From an uncultured Gammaproteobacteria bacterium (GTDB lineage: Bacteria > Pseudomonadota > Gammaproteobacteria > HK1), in the NCBI GenBank assembly GCA_958295465.1, contig OY282353.1:3277001-3341000 (forward strand): DNA of 64,000 nucleotides, in the 5' to 3' direction. A program made the position numbers and the translations under genes. Positions within the stretch are counted from its first letter, which is position 1. Every line of letters starts with the position of its first letter. The notes below the pieces were generated by a model. It was given only the letters and a program-made list of their open reading frames with translations, ran no database searches and was not told the DNA's origin. Shown here piece after piece: positions 24,190-34,513 of the stretch.

Positions 24190-26469
24190 ATGAGCGAGAG
24201 AGTGGAAATCGGCGGCCTCGACGTCTCCGAAGGGTTGCACGATCTGGTCAGGGACGAGATCGCCCCCGGAACCGGGGTCGAGCCCGAGGCGTTCTGGCGC
24301 TCGCTCGCGGACATCGTCCGGGACCTCGGGCCGAAGAACCGCGCGCTGCTCGAACGGCGGGGCCGGCTCCAGGCGCGGATCGACACATGGCATGAGGAGC
24401 GCGCGGCGCAGCCCATCGATCCGGCCGAGTACCGCGCATTCCTGGAATCCATCGGCTACCTCCCCCCGGTCGGCAACGAGTTTCAAATCGACACCGCGAA
24501 CGTCGACGACGAGATCGCGTGGATCGCCGGCCCCCAGCTCGTCGTGCCGGTCGACAACGCCCGCTACGCGCTCAATGCCGCCAACGCCCGCTGGGGCAGC
24601 CTCTACGATGCGCTGTACGGCACCGACGTCATCGCCCGCGAGGAGGGCAGCCCCGAATCCGGCCCACGGTCCGGCGGCATCGACCCGGCGCGCGCGAGGC
24701 GCGTGATCGCGTGGACGAACGATTTTCTCGACGAAGCGATCCCGCTCGCGGAGGGCTCCCACGCCGACGTCACCGCCTATGCGCTGTGCGAGTCCGGCGC
24801 CGGCGATGACGATGACGCCGATGACGAAGCCGGAGGGGGCGACACGGCCGAAGGCGCCGGCGTCCGGCTCGTGGCCGTCCTCGCCGACGGGCCGCAGACC
24901 GGGCTTGCGGACGCGGCGCAGTTCGCCGGATACCGGGAGCACTCCGGGCAACTCTCTTGCGTCCTGCTGGAGAACCACCGGCTGCACGTCGAGCTGCACA
25001 TCGACCGCACGCACGCCATCGGGAAGCTCAGCCGGGCCGGTGTCAGGGACGTCGTGCTCGAAGCGGCGGTGACCACCATCGAAGACTGCGAGGACGCGGT
25101 CTCCGCCGTGGATGCCGAGGACAAGACGCGCGTCTACCGCAACTGGCTGGGGCTGATGAAGGGCACCCTCGAAGCCGCGTTCACCAAGGGCGGCCGGGAG
25201 GTCGTCCGGCGCCTCGCTCCCGACCGCGCCTACCGCGCCCCCGGCGGCGGCACGGTCGTGCTTCCCGGACGCAGCCTCATGCTGGTGCGCAACGTCGGGA
25301 TCCACATGTACACCGACGCGGTCCTCGACGGGAACGGCAGTGAGATCCCCGAAGGCTTCCTCGACGCGATGGTCACGGTGCTGGCTGCCAGGCACGACCT
25401 CGATGGCCGCGGCCCGCTCGCGAACAGCCGCAAGGGCAGCGTCTACATCGTCAAGCCGAAGCTCCACGGCCCGGAGGAGGTCGCCGCCACCGTCGAGCTG
25501 TTCGAGCGGGTCGAGGACGCGCTCGGGCTCGCCCGCGACGCCATCAAGATCGGCATCATGGACGAGGAACGGCGCACCACCGTGAACCTCGCCGAATGCA
25601 TCCGCGCCGCGAAGTCCCGCGTCATCTTCATCAACACCGGCTTCCTCGACCGCACCGGGGACGAGATCCATACGTCGATGGAGGCCGGCCCGGTCATCCC
25701 GAAGACGGAGATGAAGGCGGCGCGCTGGATCGCGGCCTACGAGGACTGGAACGTCGATGTCGGGCTCGCGGCCGGGCTCGCGGGCCGCGCCCAGATCGGC
25801 AAGGGCATGTGGGCCGCCCCCGATGCGATGGCCGACATGATGGCGCAGAAGATCGACCATCCCCGCGCTGGCGCGAACACCGCGTGGGTCCCCTCGCCCA
25901 CCGCCGCCACCCTGCACGCGATCCACTACCACCGAGAGAACGTGGCGGAACGCCAGAGCGAGATCGCCCGGCGCGGGCGCACCCGACTCGGGCGGGCGGA
26001 TCTCGACGACATCCTCTCGGTCCCGCTCCTCGCGGGCCGGAACCTCCCGCCGGAGGAGATCCGGAGCGAGCTGGAGAACAACGCCCAGGGGATCCTCGGC
26101 TACGTCGTGCGATGGGTCGGCCAGGGGGTGGGGTGCTCGAAGGTGCCCGACATCGGCGACGTCGCCCTGATGGAGGATCGGGCGACCTTGCGCATATCGA
26201 GCCAGCACATCGCGAACTGGCTTCGCCACGGGGTGATCGACGAAGCGCAGGTGCGCGCCACCTTCGAGCGGATGGCGGCGGTGGTGGATCGCCAGAACGC
26301 GGGCGATCCGGCCTATCGCCCGATGGCGCCCGACACCGGCGCGAGCATCGAGTTCCAGGCCGCGCTGGAGCTCGTATTCAAGGGAGCCGGGCAGCCGAAC
26401 GGCTACACCGAGTGGATCCTGCACCGGCGCCGACGCGAGGCGAAGGCGGCGCGGGCGCGGTCGGAGTGA
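24190..26469 (+). CDS. glcB: malate synthase G
   Basis: A 759-residue monomeric malate synthase G, slightly longer than the usual ~725. It condenses glyoxylate with acetyl-CoA in the glyoxylate or glycolate route. Conserved segments are present: [32 protein letters not shown], and [20 protein letters not shown] with its acidic catalytic context. An Asp-rich insert of about 25 residues ([13 protein letters not shown], near residue 205) accounts for much of the extra length. The start is the ATG at 24190 after GAGGGAACG. No isocitrate lyase is in the window. Confidence 0.95.
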   Translation: MSERVEIGGLDVSEGLHDLVRDEIAPGTGVEPEAFWRSLADIVRDLGPKNRALLERRGRLQARIDTWHEERAAQPIDPAEYRAFLESIGYLPPVGNEFQIDTANVDDEIAWIAGPQLVVPVDNARYALNAANARWGSLYDALYGTDVIAREEGSPESGPRSGGIDPARARRVIAWTNDFLDEAIPLAEGSHADVTAYALCESGAGDDDDADDEAGGGDTAEGAGVRLVAVLADGPQTGLADAAQFAGYREHSGQLSCVLLENHRLHVELHIDRTHAIGKLSRAGVRDVVLEAAVTTIEDCEDAVSAVDAEDKTRVYRNWLGLMKGTLEAAFTKGGREVVRRLAPDRAYRAPGGGTVVLPGRSLMLVRNVGIHMYTDAVLDGNGSEIPEGFLDAMVTVLAARHDLDGRGPLANSRKGSVYIVKPKLHGPEEVAATVELFERVEDALGLARDAIKIGIMDEERRTTVNLAECIRAAKSRVIFINTGFLDRTGDEIHTSMEAGPVIPKTEMKAARWIAAYEDWNVDVGLAAGLAGRAQIGKGMWAAPDAMADMMAQKIDHPRAGANTAWVPSPTAATLHAIHYHRENVAERQSEIARRGRTRLGRADLDDILSVPLLAGRNLPPEEIRSELENNAQGILGYVVRWVGQGVGCSKVPDIGDVALMEDRATLRISSQHIANWLRHGVIDEAQVRATFERMAAVVDRQNAGDPAYRPMAPDTGASIEFQAALELVFKGAGQPNGYTEWILHRRRREAKAARARSE

Positions 26470-26544
26470 GGTGAAACGCCCCGCCCGCCGTGGTTGCCGA
26501 GGGCAGTGCCCCGTAGCGCGGTATGCACGCCGGCGGATCGAGCG

Positions 26545-27129
26545 TCAGACGGAGCGTTCGGCGAACCGTTGCCGGATCTGCGCCAGCGTATCCGCTCCCC
26601 AGAAGAGCTCGCCGTCGAGGATGAAGCTCGGGACCCCGAAGACCCCCTGCGCCTCGGCGCGGCGATCGATCGCTTCCAGCTCCGCGGCGCCATTGCGAAG
26701 GCGCCGGGACCAGGCGTCGACGTCGCCGCCCGCCTCGGCGAGCGCCGCGCGGATGTGGGCCGGGTCGTCCGGGTCGAGCTCGCGGCGGAAGACCCGCTCG
26801 AATGCGAGGTCGTGGAAGGCGCGGAAGACGCCGTCGTCCCTGGCCTGCAACAGGCCGACGTGGGCGGGCGTGGGGTCGAAGATCCGCTTCGTGCCCCGGA
26901 TCGTGAGGCCCTGGGCGGCGCCGAGCCGGCGCACGTTCATGTAGCTGTACCTGATCTTCCGGAGCTGGCGTTCGTCGCGGCCCTCGGCGGGTCCGAAGGC
27001 TTCTTCCAGCGGCGTCGTATAGGGCCACCAGTCCACGGCCACCCCGAAGTCCTCCTCCCACCGGTAGACCTCGGCCTTCGCGACGAAGGTGTAGGGGCTG
27101 CGGAGGTCGGTGTATGCGGTGATCGTCAT
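26545..27129 (-). CDS. DsbA-fold 2-hydroxychromene-2-carboxylate isomerase-like protein
   Basis: A 194-residue GST-kappa/DsbA-type thioredoxin-fold protein. It starts TAYTDLRSPYTFVAKAEVYR, with the SPY motif replacing CXXC. A helical insert follows, then the cis-Pro region GVFGVPSFILDGELFWGADT. This pattern marks the HCCA isomerase/FrnE-like family, acting in aromatic degradation or glutathione chemistry. No aromatic catabolism genes are nearby, so the substrate is open. Start at the ATG at 27129. Confidence 0.82.
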   Translation of the reverse strand: MTITAYTDLRSPYTFVAKAEVYRWEEDFGVAVDWWPYTTPLEEAFGPAEGRDERQLRKIRYSYMNVRRLGAAQGLTIRGTKRIFDPTPAHVGLLQARDDGVFRAFHDLAFERVFRRELDPDDPAHIRAALAEAGGDVDAWSRRLRNGAAELEAIDRRAEAQGVFGVPSFILDGELFWGADTLAQIRQRFAERSV

Positions 27130-27259
27130 CCGGGTTTTCCTCCAAAAATGGCCTCGGTTGTCGGACTCGATGCGAACTTGATGGGAAAAGTCGAAACGAG
27201 GCTCAGCGGGGGGAAACAGTGACAGTTGATAAATACGGCTTCCAAAACGAGACTGTAAT

Positions 27260-27287
27260 ATGCCATTTTTCCGGTAAAATCGGCATC
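27260..27287. promoter_or_regulatory. AT-rich hairpin/operator candidate upstream of the ATPase-DUF4143 gene
   Basis: ATGCCATTTTT-CCGG-TAAAATCGGCAT is an imperfect dyad ending just before the ATG at 27289. The surrounding 27190-27290 is markedly AT-richer than the window, typical of an acquired gene's 5' region. It could be an operator or mask the ribosome binding site. Confidence 0.3.
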
Positions 27288-27288
27288 C

Positions 27289-28455
27289 ATGTACACCAGA
27301 TTACTGCCTACGCCGACCCGATCCGTCTTTCTGTTCGGACCGCGCGGGACCGGCAAGTCCACCTGGATCCGGGATCGCTTCCCCGGCGCTACTACCTACG
27401 ATCTGCTCGACACCGGTGAGGCGCTCCGGCTGAGCAAGGATCCATCCGCATTGTACCGGGAGCTCGCGGCCCTGCCCGCCGGCGACTGGGCGGTGATCGA
27501 CGAAGTGCAGAAGGTGCCCGGGCTGCTGGACGAGGTGCACCGCCTCATCGAGTCCCATCGCCTCCGCTTCGTGCTCTCCGGTTCAAGCGCGCGCAAATTG
27601 CGGCGGGGCGGCGCCAACCTGCTGGCCGGCCGGGCCATCACGACGTCCATGTTCCCACTGGTATCGGCGGAACTCTCCTTCAGGATCGACCCGGCACGGG
27701 TCCTGCTCTACGGCACCCTGCCCCTGGCGGTCACCACGGACGATCCCCGGGATTATCTTCGAACGTATGCCGAGACCTACCTCGTTCAGGAAATCCAGGC
27801 CGAGGCATTGACCCGCAACCTGGGAGCCTTTGCGCGATTTCTGGAAATTGCCGCGCACCGGAATGCCCAGGTCACCAATGCCACCGGCATTGCGCGCGAT
27901 GCCGGAATCAACCGCCGGACCGTGCAGAACCACTTCGAGATCCTGACGGATACGCTGATCGGATTCTGGCTGCCTCCGTGGAAGCTGAAATCCGCGACGA
28001 AGCAGGTGCGGCAGAGCAAGTTCTACTTCTTCGACTGCGGCGTCGCCCGAGCGCTGACCGGCCGGCTTCCCTATCCGCCCACGGCCGAGGAACTGGGTCC
28101 TCTTGCGGAAACCTTCGTCCTCAACGAATTGCGTGCATACCTCGGCTATTCGTCCTGCGATTACAGGCTGTGCTTCTGGCGCAACTACGACGGCACGGAG
28201 GTCGACGTCCTCTGCGAAACCGCGGAAGGGTTCGTGGCGATTGAAGTCAAGGCGTCCTCGCGATGGGACAAGCGCTTCAACCGCGGCCTGCATCGGGTCC
28301 GGGAGGCCCTCGGGAAAGACCGCACGGCATGTTATGGCGTGTACCTGGGGCAGCGGGCGGCTCTCTGGGATGATGTGCGCGTGCTGCCCCTGGTCGATTT
28401 TCTCAAGCGTCTGTGGGCCGGCGAGATCATCGGCGCCGCCCGTCTCTTTTCGTAG
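27289..28455 (+). CDS. AAA ATPase with DUF4143 C-terminal domain
   Basis: A 388-residue member of the widespread ATPase-DUF4143 family. Walker A is GPRGTGKS (17-24) and Walker B WAVIDEVQKV (about 66-75), with a sensor-like FVLSGSSARKLRRGGANLLAGR segment. A winged-helix region follows (GIARDAGINRRTVQNHFEIL), and the C-terminal DUF4143 domain has a PD-(D/E)xK-nuclease-like strand pattern (GTEVDVLCETAEGFVAIEVK). Function is unknown, with links to toxin-like and mobile systems. It is single, in AT-richer DNA, and borders the defence-like island. Confidence 0.88.
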   Translation: MYTRLLPTPTRSVFLFGPRGTGKSTWIRDRFPGATTYDLLDTGEALRLSKDPSALYRELAALPAGDWAVIDEVQKVPGLLDEVHRLIESHRLRFVLSGSSARKLRRGGANLLAGRAITTSMFPLVSAELSFRIDPARVLLYGTLPLAVTTDDPRDYLRTYAETYLVQEIQAEALTRNLGAFARFLEIAAHRNAQVTNATGIARDAGINRRTVQNHFEILTDTLIGFWLPPWKLKSATKQVRQSKFYFFDCGVARALTGRLPYPPTAEELGPLAETFVLNELRAYLGYSSCDYRLCFWRNYDGTEVDVLCETAEGFVAIEVKASSRWDKRFNRGLHRVREALGKDRTACYGVYLGQRAALWDDVRVLPLVDFLKRLWAGEIIGAARLFS

Positions 28456-28601
28456 CCGCGGCGATAGTGCAGCATGGGGATTCCAGGCTGCATTCCAATT
28501 CCCATGACGGTTCCCGAACCGATGCCTGCAAGTTCCGGCGATTCGCTCAGGTCTCCATCACGTCGGGCGGTCTCGCGATCGGAGATCGGACCGCCTCTTG
28601 C

Positions 28602-30200
28602 TCAGTCACCTCCGTCTCGTTGCAGATCGCTCATCAGGCTCTCGATCAACGAGATTGCCGCTAGGACGACCGTTGCCGCGAAGCCGACGGTTATCGTCGT
28701 TTCCGGGTAATCCCTGCGGTGCTGGCCGAAATCTCCTACCGATTTCAGGTGATCTACCAGCAGGTACGTCGTCCTTGTGACGTATTTGCTCTGACGCGAG
28801 GTGCTGAGATCCGAATCGGTGATCAGGCGAAGGACACGGCACTGCTTACCGGACCTGCTGGGTAGTTTGCCTCTATCCTCCGGCAAGTTCCTTTCGCCTC
28901 TGCGCCGCCACTCGTCGATCCACTCCTTGGGAAGCGTCTTGTTGGGTGGAAGCTCAGCCTCCCAAATCAGCGCCAGCGCACGTTCCGCGATACCCCTGAT
29001 CCCGTTAATCGCGAGTTCGGGGTTGCGCCCGATGTCTTCGATGGCACGGCTGACGAAATCATGAAGAGATTGGTCTCCACTTGGCGTTGCAACTTGTTTG
29101 AGACGCAGTTCGAGGAAGGTTTGGACATGCGTTTCAAAATCGGCGGGAGTGCCCAAAAGACGAGTCAGATCGGCGAGGGCCGGCGCCTGTTCCTTGGCGT
29201 AACGCTGAATGAGCCGGCAGGACCCTCGGAGACGATTTTTCGACTCGCGGCCGAACCCCCGATCCTCAATCGCGCGGAGTCGGTCATTGGACAGCGGTAT
29301 GTCGGCGCGGGCAAGCGTACCGAGGTCGGCACGCAGCTCGACATCGCAGTCGTCCCACAAGTCCGCGAGAATTTCGCGTCTCCCGATCAGCACTTCCTCG
29401 GCGGTGTGGTCGATCTCCGGTTTGGAGAGAGCCGCTCCCCGATGCTTCTCCCACAACTCCTGAAGGAGCGCACAGACGAGCAACGGCACGCCTCCCGTCC
29501 AGTTGACGATTTCCTTCCGTGCCGGCTCATCGAACGTACAGCCTGCGTCCAGAAGCGGTTGAAGGAACGGATCCCAATCGGAGTCGTCGAGAGCGGTGAC
29601 CCGGACCGGCATGTCGTAAAAGATCTCCCAGAAATCGGAGGTTCGGGATTCCTCGGTCCGGCAAAGCTCACGCAAGGGACGCCGGCTCCCGGTGACGAAT
29701 CTGAGGCTCGTCCTTTGCGCAAGCGAGCGAAGCTGATCCCACAGGTTCCGCGTCAATCCGGTGCCGGCGAGCGCGTAGTCGAAGCCGTCGAGCACCACGA
29801 GGATCCGCGCGCCTTCGCCTGCAAGCTCCTCGAAGACGAGATCCAGTGATTCATGAACGGCTGCATCATCGGGATCGATGTATTCGGAAAGCTGCGTTCG
29901 TTCCGGCCGCAACGCCGTCTTGACCTCTGCCGCAAGCCGCCGCTTGAAAGCGCCGTCCGATCCGGGGGTGTCATGCCGAAGATCGATATGCACCGTGGTC
30001 AGGTAGCCGTCCGAGCCCGCGCGGTAGACGTCCGCAAGGTGGCGCAGCAGGACGGACTTCCCGTAGTGCTTCGGCCCCACGACCGACACGTGATCCGGCG
30101 TAGGCTTCGACAAATGGTCCTCGATGCGTTGAACGAGCGCCGCTCGTCCCAGCATGGAAGGAATCGAAGGTCCGAGGACTTGGTAAGGATTCACCGTCAC
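28602..30200 (-). CDS. ORC/STAND-like AAA+ ATPase with C-terminal membrane helix
   Basis: A GTG at 30200 overlaps the stop of the 1438-residue gene (GTGA), so the pair is translationally coupled. The 532-residue product begins NPYQVLGPSIPSMLGR, typical of ORC-like NTPases. Walker A is GPKHYGKS near residue 42 and Walker B ILVVLDGFDYAL near 150; the usual Walker B DE reads DG, so hydrolysis may be weak. Helical and winged-helix-like regions follow. A C-terminal membrane segment (ITVGFAATVVLAAISLI) starts at about residue 505. It looks like a membrane-tethered partner or effector of the upstream fusion protein; that role is inferred. Confidence 0.75.
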   Translation of the reverse strand: MTVNPYQVLGPSIPSMLGRAALVQRIEDHLSKPTPDHVSVVGPKHYGKSVLLRHLADVYRAGSDGYLTTVHIDLRHDTPGSDGAFKRRLAAEVKTALRPERTQLSEYIDPDDAAVHESLDLVFEELAGEGARILVVLDGFDYALAGTGLTRNLWDQLRSLAQRTSLRFVTGSRRPLRELCRTEESRTSDFWEIFYDMPVRVTALDDSDWDPFLQPLLDAGCTFDEPARKEIVNWTGGVPLLVCALLQELWEKHRGAALSKPEIDHTAEEVLIGRREILADLWDDCDVELRADLGTLARADIPLSNDRLRAIEDRGFGRESKNRLRGSCRLIQRYAKEQAPALADLTRLLGTPADFETHVQTFLELRLKQVATPSGDQSLHDFVSRAIEDIGRNPELAINGIRGIAERALALIWEAELPPNKTLPKEWIDEWRRRGERNLPEDRGKLPSRSGKQCRVLRLITDSDLSTSRQSKYVTRTTYLLVDHLKSVGDFGQHRRDYPETTITVGFAATVVLAAISLIESLMSDLQRDGGD

Positions 30201-33200
30201 GACCGGGCCTCCGCCTCCTGTTTCGCACGCACCACAAGGGCTTTGAAGTCCTCGTTCATCCGCAGCCATTTCGCCATCAGCGGCACCGACAGCCGATAGG
30301 TCCCTCCGCGGTACGAGTCGTCGAAGTCGAGCAGTTCAAGCTCGCGCAACTCTGCGACGTCGCCGTCGAGCTCGCTGTCCCGGCGAAGGGGCACTCCGTG
30401 CTCCTGGAGCTTCACGCTGAACAAGTCGAGGTTCACCGCATCCGGCCCTTTTGCCAAGTGGTCGCAGAGCGCGAGGAGGAGTCGGCGCCGGGCGGTTCCG
30501 GCGTAGTCCCAGAGCGTACGGAAGTGCTCGTTGTCCCGCACCATCTCGGTGGCCGCTTCCTCCACGGCACCGACCGTGATCGTCCGATTACCTCCCGAGG
30601 CCGCCCGCTCGAACACCCGGCTGCACAGCGACTGAACGAGAAACGGATGGCAGGCGCATAGCTCCACAAGGCGATTACACGCCTGTGGCAGGTAGCCGAG
30701 CCGCCCCTCGACCGGCTCGGTGACGAGACGCCGGGCGTCGTCGATCGGCAGCGCGCTGATCCCGATCCGATAACCGAGGCCGAAGAGGGCGGACCAGTAT
30801 TCCTCACGAAGCCGCTTCAGCCGGCGCGAGCCCGTGATGATCGCGGACAGGCCGGGTTGATGCTGCAACAGGTGGCGGATGTTCTCGGGAACTTGGGGAC
30901 TCGTGATGCCGGCGTCGATACCTTCCTGGAGTTTGTCGAACTCGTCGAGCATGAGCAGGATCCGTCTCGGGCGGGCCGCCTCGACCGCTGCCGCGATGTA
31001 GATCTCGAACGCTTCGAAGGGAGCGCCACTGTCGGCGAAGATTCGATCCAATGCGGCGCGGAAGGCCAGCTTGAACGGCAGGCCGGGTTCACGGTCGGGC
31101 AGGCCGGGGAACCAGGTTTCGACGCCGGCGTCGCCGAGGGCCCAGCCCGTTCTGCGGGCGAGCAGCCTGAAGATGTTGCGCGTGTTGACACCGGCCTTCG
31201 CGCCGTCGCCCTCGGCATCCTGGAACGAACAGTAGACCGGGATCCACCCCGGCAACACATCCGCCTTCTCGAGCTGGCGGAGAATCGAAGTCTTGCCCGT
31301 CCGCCGGTTTCCCTCGATCAGTGTCACGTTCGCATGGTTGCTCGCCCCGAGCTGTCGTCGGATATGGTCGATGACGTCTGCCCGGCCGAAGAACATCTCC
31401 TGGCGGTCCACGGGACTGCCGACGATGTACGGACTGGCTCCCAGGTCACCCGACCGAACCGCCTCGCGGGTGGAAAGCATGCGGAGGGAGACCTCCGCTT
31501 CGCCTCGGACGGTGGCCCCGTCAAGACCACTCGCCTGCCACGACACGGCGATATGAAGGGGTTGCGTGCTGGCGCGCGGACGGATGGTGAGCGGAATGTC
31601 GTGAATCCCGCCATCGCTCAGGTAGGGGATTCGTCCGGTCCCGACCGCCGGTCGCGTTTCGACGCGCAAGCTCCGAAGGGGTACGGACGACGAATTGGTC
31701 AAACGTAGCCGGACTTCGCTGACAGCACCGACGACCACCTCGGCAGGCTCCACGCCGACATCGAGCGTGATCGACTCCTGCATGGCTCGAATCTCCTCCT
31801 CTGCAAACCTGATCATCATCCGCGTGAAGTTATTGAGACGGCTGACGGTCGATCCCTCGACTCCATCGATCATGTGCAGAGCCTCGCGTAATCGAGAGAG
31901 AGCGACACCGAGGATCGCGAGGCGTCCCGCACCGCGCGGAACCGATGCAACACCATCCAGCGCCGCGGCGGCCTCTCTCGCGACTGGGAGCCACACCCTG
32001 AGCCACCGGTCGCTGTTCTCTATTGAATCAAAATCGGGAAAGCGTCTCGTCCGGTGAATCAGGGATCGGAGTGCATCGGCGGCAGCGACGAGCCCCTTCA
32101 TCCCGCGCGCGTACTCGCCATCGACAATTCCCAACACCAACTGCGCCACGAGGGGCGTCTCCAACCAGACCGCAACCGGCTCGTTCGCCGCCCGGGAGAG
32201 CAGCCGGACAAGAACGGCCATCGCATCCCTGTCAGAGCTCGCGGTCTCATCAAGCACGGCGATTTGCACCGACAGCGGAGGCACGGGGATCCTCAGCCCA
32301 CGAAGAGTACGGATCGATAGACGTTGAATGGCTATCCCCCGGGCGTGTCCCGACAGCCAGTGGCGGTAGACGGATGAGCGCAAGAGGGTGGCCAGAAACT
32401 GCGGTTCGAGATCCGCCTGCGTGCGTATCACCGCTACGCTACCGGTGGCCGCGACCGGCATGAGACGGCTCGCCACCGGAAAAACCAGGACCCGATTCTC
32501 CGTAGTGACTCCATTGCTTCCAGCGTTCGGGGTCGGTTCGGCCTCCACTGCCATCTTGATGATCGGAGTCGGAATACCACTGCTTCCAGCGTTCCGAATC
32601 GGCTCGAACTTCACCTCCATCGTAGTGATCGATTCCGGAATGAAGGCGATCTTTCCAGCGGTGCCCGACATGGCGACGACGACATCGAGGGGACGAAGGA
32701 TGAATTTCTCCTTCATCCGGCTTCCCCCCCCCTCCGTGAGAAACAGGATCGGCGGCAGGATCCAGGCGTCCCATACGCCTTTGACGGCATCCTTTATATC
32801 TCCGGCACGGAGTAGGCCCACCACGACATCGGGGGCATAACGACCGGTCGTGTAGCGGCGGTTGCCGGATTGTCCGGCGAAGACCTCCGCAACACGCCCC
32901 AGCCGTTCGACCTTCAGCGCAGGGTCCAGGGCGACAAGCCGACCGATCTCGGCATCCAGCGCTTCGCTCCCCGACTTCTTGGCGACGAGTTCATGGCCTC
33001 GCTGTGCGAGCTCGCGTATCGGGACCTCCCAAGTCTCGACACCGGGCAAGAACGGACCCGCGAGCACTTCATGGCGACTCCGGAGCAGTTCGGACAGGTG
33101 CCACAGCAGCTCGAAGCGAGGGACGCGCCTATTGCCAGAACCAACGCCTTCCCCGGACTTGGCGACCGCCTGTCCGGCCCCACCTCTGGCAACCCCTCCA

Positions 33201-34513
33201 TCGGGAAAGCCATGTCCGTAGGCTCCGGTATCGTCGCTTTCACCCCGGTCCTCATCCCGAACCTGATCGACGCCGTCATCGCCAGTTTTCGCTTCCCATG
33301 CCTTGGGTGAGATTTTGACGAAACGGACGGTCGAACGTGGCTTGTCGCGGCGGAACACCACGAGGCTCGCAGCCACACCGGTCCAGGGCGCGAACGCGCC
33401 GTCCGGCAGGGAGACCACGGCATCCACGCTGTAATCAGACAGCAACGCCTTCCTCAGCCGTCGGTCGCCGGTACGAAAGAGCGCGCTCTCCGGCAACACG
33501 ACGACCGCCCGCCCTCCGGGACGCAGGTTCGCCATGACGTGTTGCAGGAACAGGCTCTCCGTGTTGCGGCTCGGGAACGGGAACCGGCTCGCGGACGGGT
33601 GCTTGATCCGTCCTCCCCATGGCGGAGCGGCGAGGATGCAGTCGAAGCCGTCCGCCGAACGGCTGCGAGGCAGCGGCCTTTCGAGTGCGTCGCCCAGATC
33701 GAAGCCGGGACGATCGACACCGGCCAGCAGCGCTCTGCACAGACCGACCGCGTGGGCGACTCGATTGATTTCGACACCGAAGACCTCGGCAGCCTGGACA
33801 TCGGCTCGGGGCTGTGGTGAGGCGAACCAGGCAGCCTCGCTGAGCCGGCGCGCTGCTCCGACAAGAAGCTCGCCGAGTCCGAAGCAGGGGTCGTAGATCC
33901 TGTCGCCGGACTTGGGATTCGCCAGCGACAGCATGAGGGTGGCGACGGGCTCGGGCGTGACGAACTCGCCGATCCGCCTTCCTCGCTCGTCCAGCATCAT
34001 GCGCAATACGTCATCGAACAGGTGGGCGGCGAGTGTCCGCCCACCGGGCGTCCCGAGGTCGAGTCGGCGTATCCGGTCGAGAAGCCGCTCGTACATCTCC
34101 GGTGAGCTTTCGGCGGCACGGGTCACGAGCGGCGCGATATGGGTGACGTAACGTGCGGCAGCACTTTCCGCGCCGTTGCCCGTGGTCATCCCTCGGAGGG
34201 CTTCGGCGACGGCGTCCGCATGGTTCGGGCTCGGTGCATCCCACGCCGACAATCCGAGAGCCTCGGGCAATCCGGGAGCGAAGGTTTGTTCGTCGAAGGC
34301 GGCCAACGCCTCCCGTTCGGATTCGTCGTGGGCCGCCCACTTGGCGATGAGAAGGCCGGCCAACAGGCCCAGCACGAGGTCCGGGGATACATCAGTCGGT
34401 TCCCCATGACTTCGGTTCGCGTCGAGTATCGCCCGGAGATCGCTTCGCAGCACGGCTGAAGCAACACTTGCACGATCGGAAGCCTCGTGGGGCGCTGAGG
34501 AACCGTTCGGCAT
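30197..34513 (-). CDS. N6-DNA-methylase-like / type I specificity domain / STAND NTPase fusion
   Basis: A 1438-residue fusion. Residues about 130-460 are an HsdM-like N6-adenine methylase fold with SAM motif DPCFGLGELL (208-217) and FGVEIN (245-250). The catalytic [ND]PP[YFW] motif reads APPW (296-299), so methylation may be lost. Residues about 535-750 are a type I specificity (TRD) domain ending IQRLSIRTLRGLRIPVPPLS. Residues about 915-1015 look like an Ig-type beta-sandwich. Residues 1040-1435 are a STAND/AAA NTPase with Walker A GNRRTGKT (1068-1075) and Walker B ILLMLDEFD (1185-1193). It abuts an hsdS stub upstream and overlaps the downstream ATPase gene. I infer a DNA-sensing, NTP-dependent defence protein. 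The fusion could be known under a name I cannot place. Confidence 0.85.
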   Translation of the reverse strand: MPNGSSAPHEASDRASVASAVLRSDLRAILDANRSHGEPTDVSPDLVLGLLAGLLIAKWAAHDESEREALAAFDEQTFAPGLPEALGLSAWDAPSPNHADAVAEALRGMTTGNGAESAAARYVTHIAPLVTRAAESSPEMYERLLDRIRRLDLGTPGGRTLAAHLFDDVLRMMLDERGRRIGEFVTPEPVATLMLSLANPKSGDRIYDPCFGLGELLVGAARRLSEAAWFASPQPRADVQAAEVFGVEINRVAHAVGLCRALLAGVDRPGFDLGDALERPLPRSRSADGFDCILAAPPWGGRIKHPSASRFPFPSRNTESLFLQHVMANLRPGGRAVVVLPESALFRTGDRRLRKALLSDYSVDAVVSLPDGAFAPWTGVAASLVVFRRDKPRSTVRFVKISPKAWEAKTGDDGVDQVRDEDRGESDDTGAYGHGFPDGGVARGGAGQAVAKSGEGVGSGNRRVPRFELLWHLSELLRSRHEVLAGPFLPGVETWEVPIRELAQRGHELVAKKSGSEALDAEIGRLVALDPALKVERLGRVAEVFAGQSGNRRYTTGRYAPDVVVGLLRAGDIKDAVKGVWDAWILPPILFLTEGGGSRMKEKFILRPLDVVVAMSGTAGKIAFIPESITTMEVKFEPIRNAGSSGIPTPIIKMAVEAEPTPNAGSNGVTTENRVLVFPVASRLMPVAATGSVAVIRTQADLEPQFLATLLRSSVYRHWLSGHARGIAIQRLSIRTLRGLRIPVPPLSVQIAVLDETASSDRDAMAVLVRLLSRAANEPVAVWLETPLVAQLVLGIVDGEYARGMKGLVAAADALRSLIHRTRRFPDFDSIENSDRWLRVWLPVAREAAAALDGVASVPRGAGRLAILGVALSRLREALHMIDGVEGSTVSRLNNFTRMMIRFAEEEIRAMQESITLDVGVEPAEVVVGAVSEVRLRLTNSSSVPLRSLRVETRPAVGTGRIPYLSDGGIHDIPLTIRPRASTQPLHIAVSWQASGLDGATVRGEAEVSLRMLSTREAVRSGDLGASPYIVGSPVDRQEMFFGRADVIDHIRRQLGASNHANVTLIEGNRRTGKTSILRQLEKADVLPGWIPVYCSFQDAEGDGAKAGVNTRNIFRLLARRTGWALGDAGVETWFPGLPDREPGLPFKLAFRAALDRIFADSGAPFEAFEIYIAAAVEAARPRRILLMLDEFDKLQEGIDAGITSPQVPENIRHLLQHQPGLSAIITGSRRLKRLREEYWSALFGLGYRIGISALPIDDARRLVTEPVEGRLGYLPQACNRLVELCACHPFLVQSLCSRVFERAASGGNRTITVGAVEEAATEMVRDNEHFRTLWDYAGTARRRLLLALCDHLAKGPDAVNLDLFSVKLQEHGVPLRRDSELDGDVAELRELELLDFDDSYRGGTYRLSVPLMAKWLRMNEDFKALVVRAKQEAEARS
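32511..32613 (-). repeat. imperfect direct repeat inside the specificity domain of the fusion gene
   Basis: A ~30-bp block (cca-tgcttccagcgttc-g--tcggttcg) occurs twice, about 72 bp apart. It encodes the related peptides EPIRNAGSSGIPTP and EPTPNAGSNGVTTE (residues about 637-672). It sits in the DNA-recognition domain, so copy-number change would be in-frame and could alter specificity. Confidence 0.65.
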
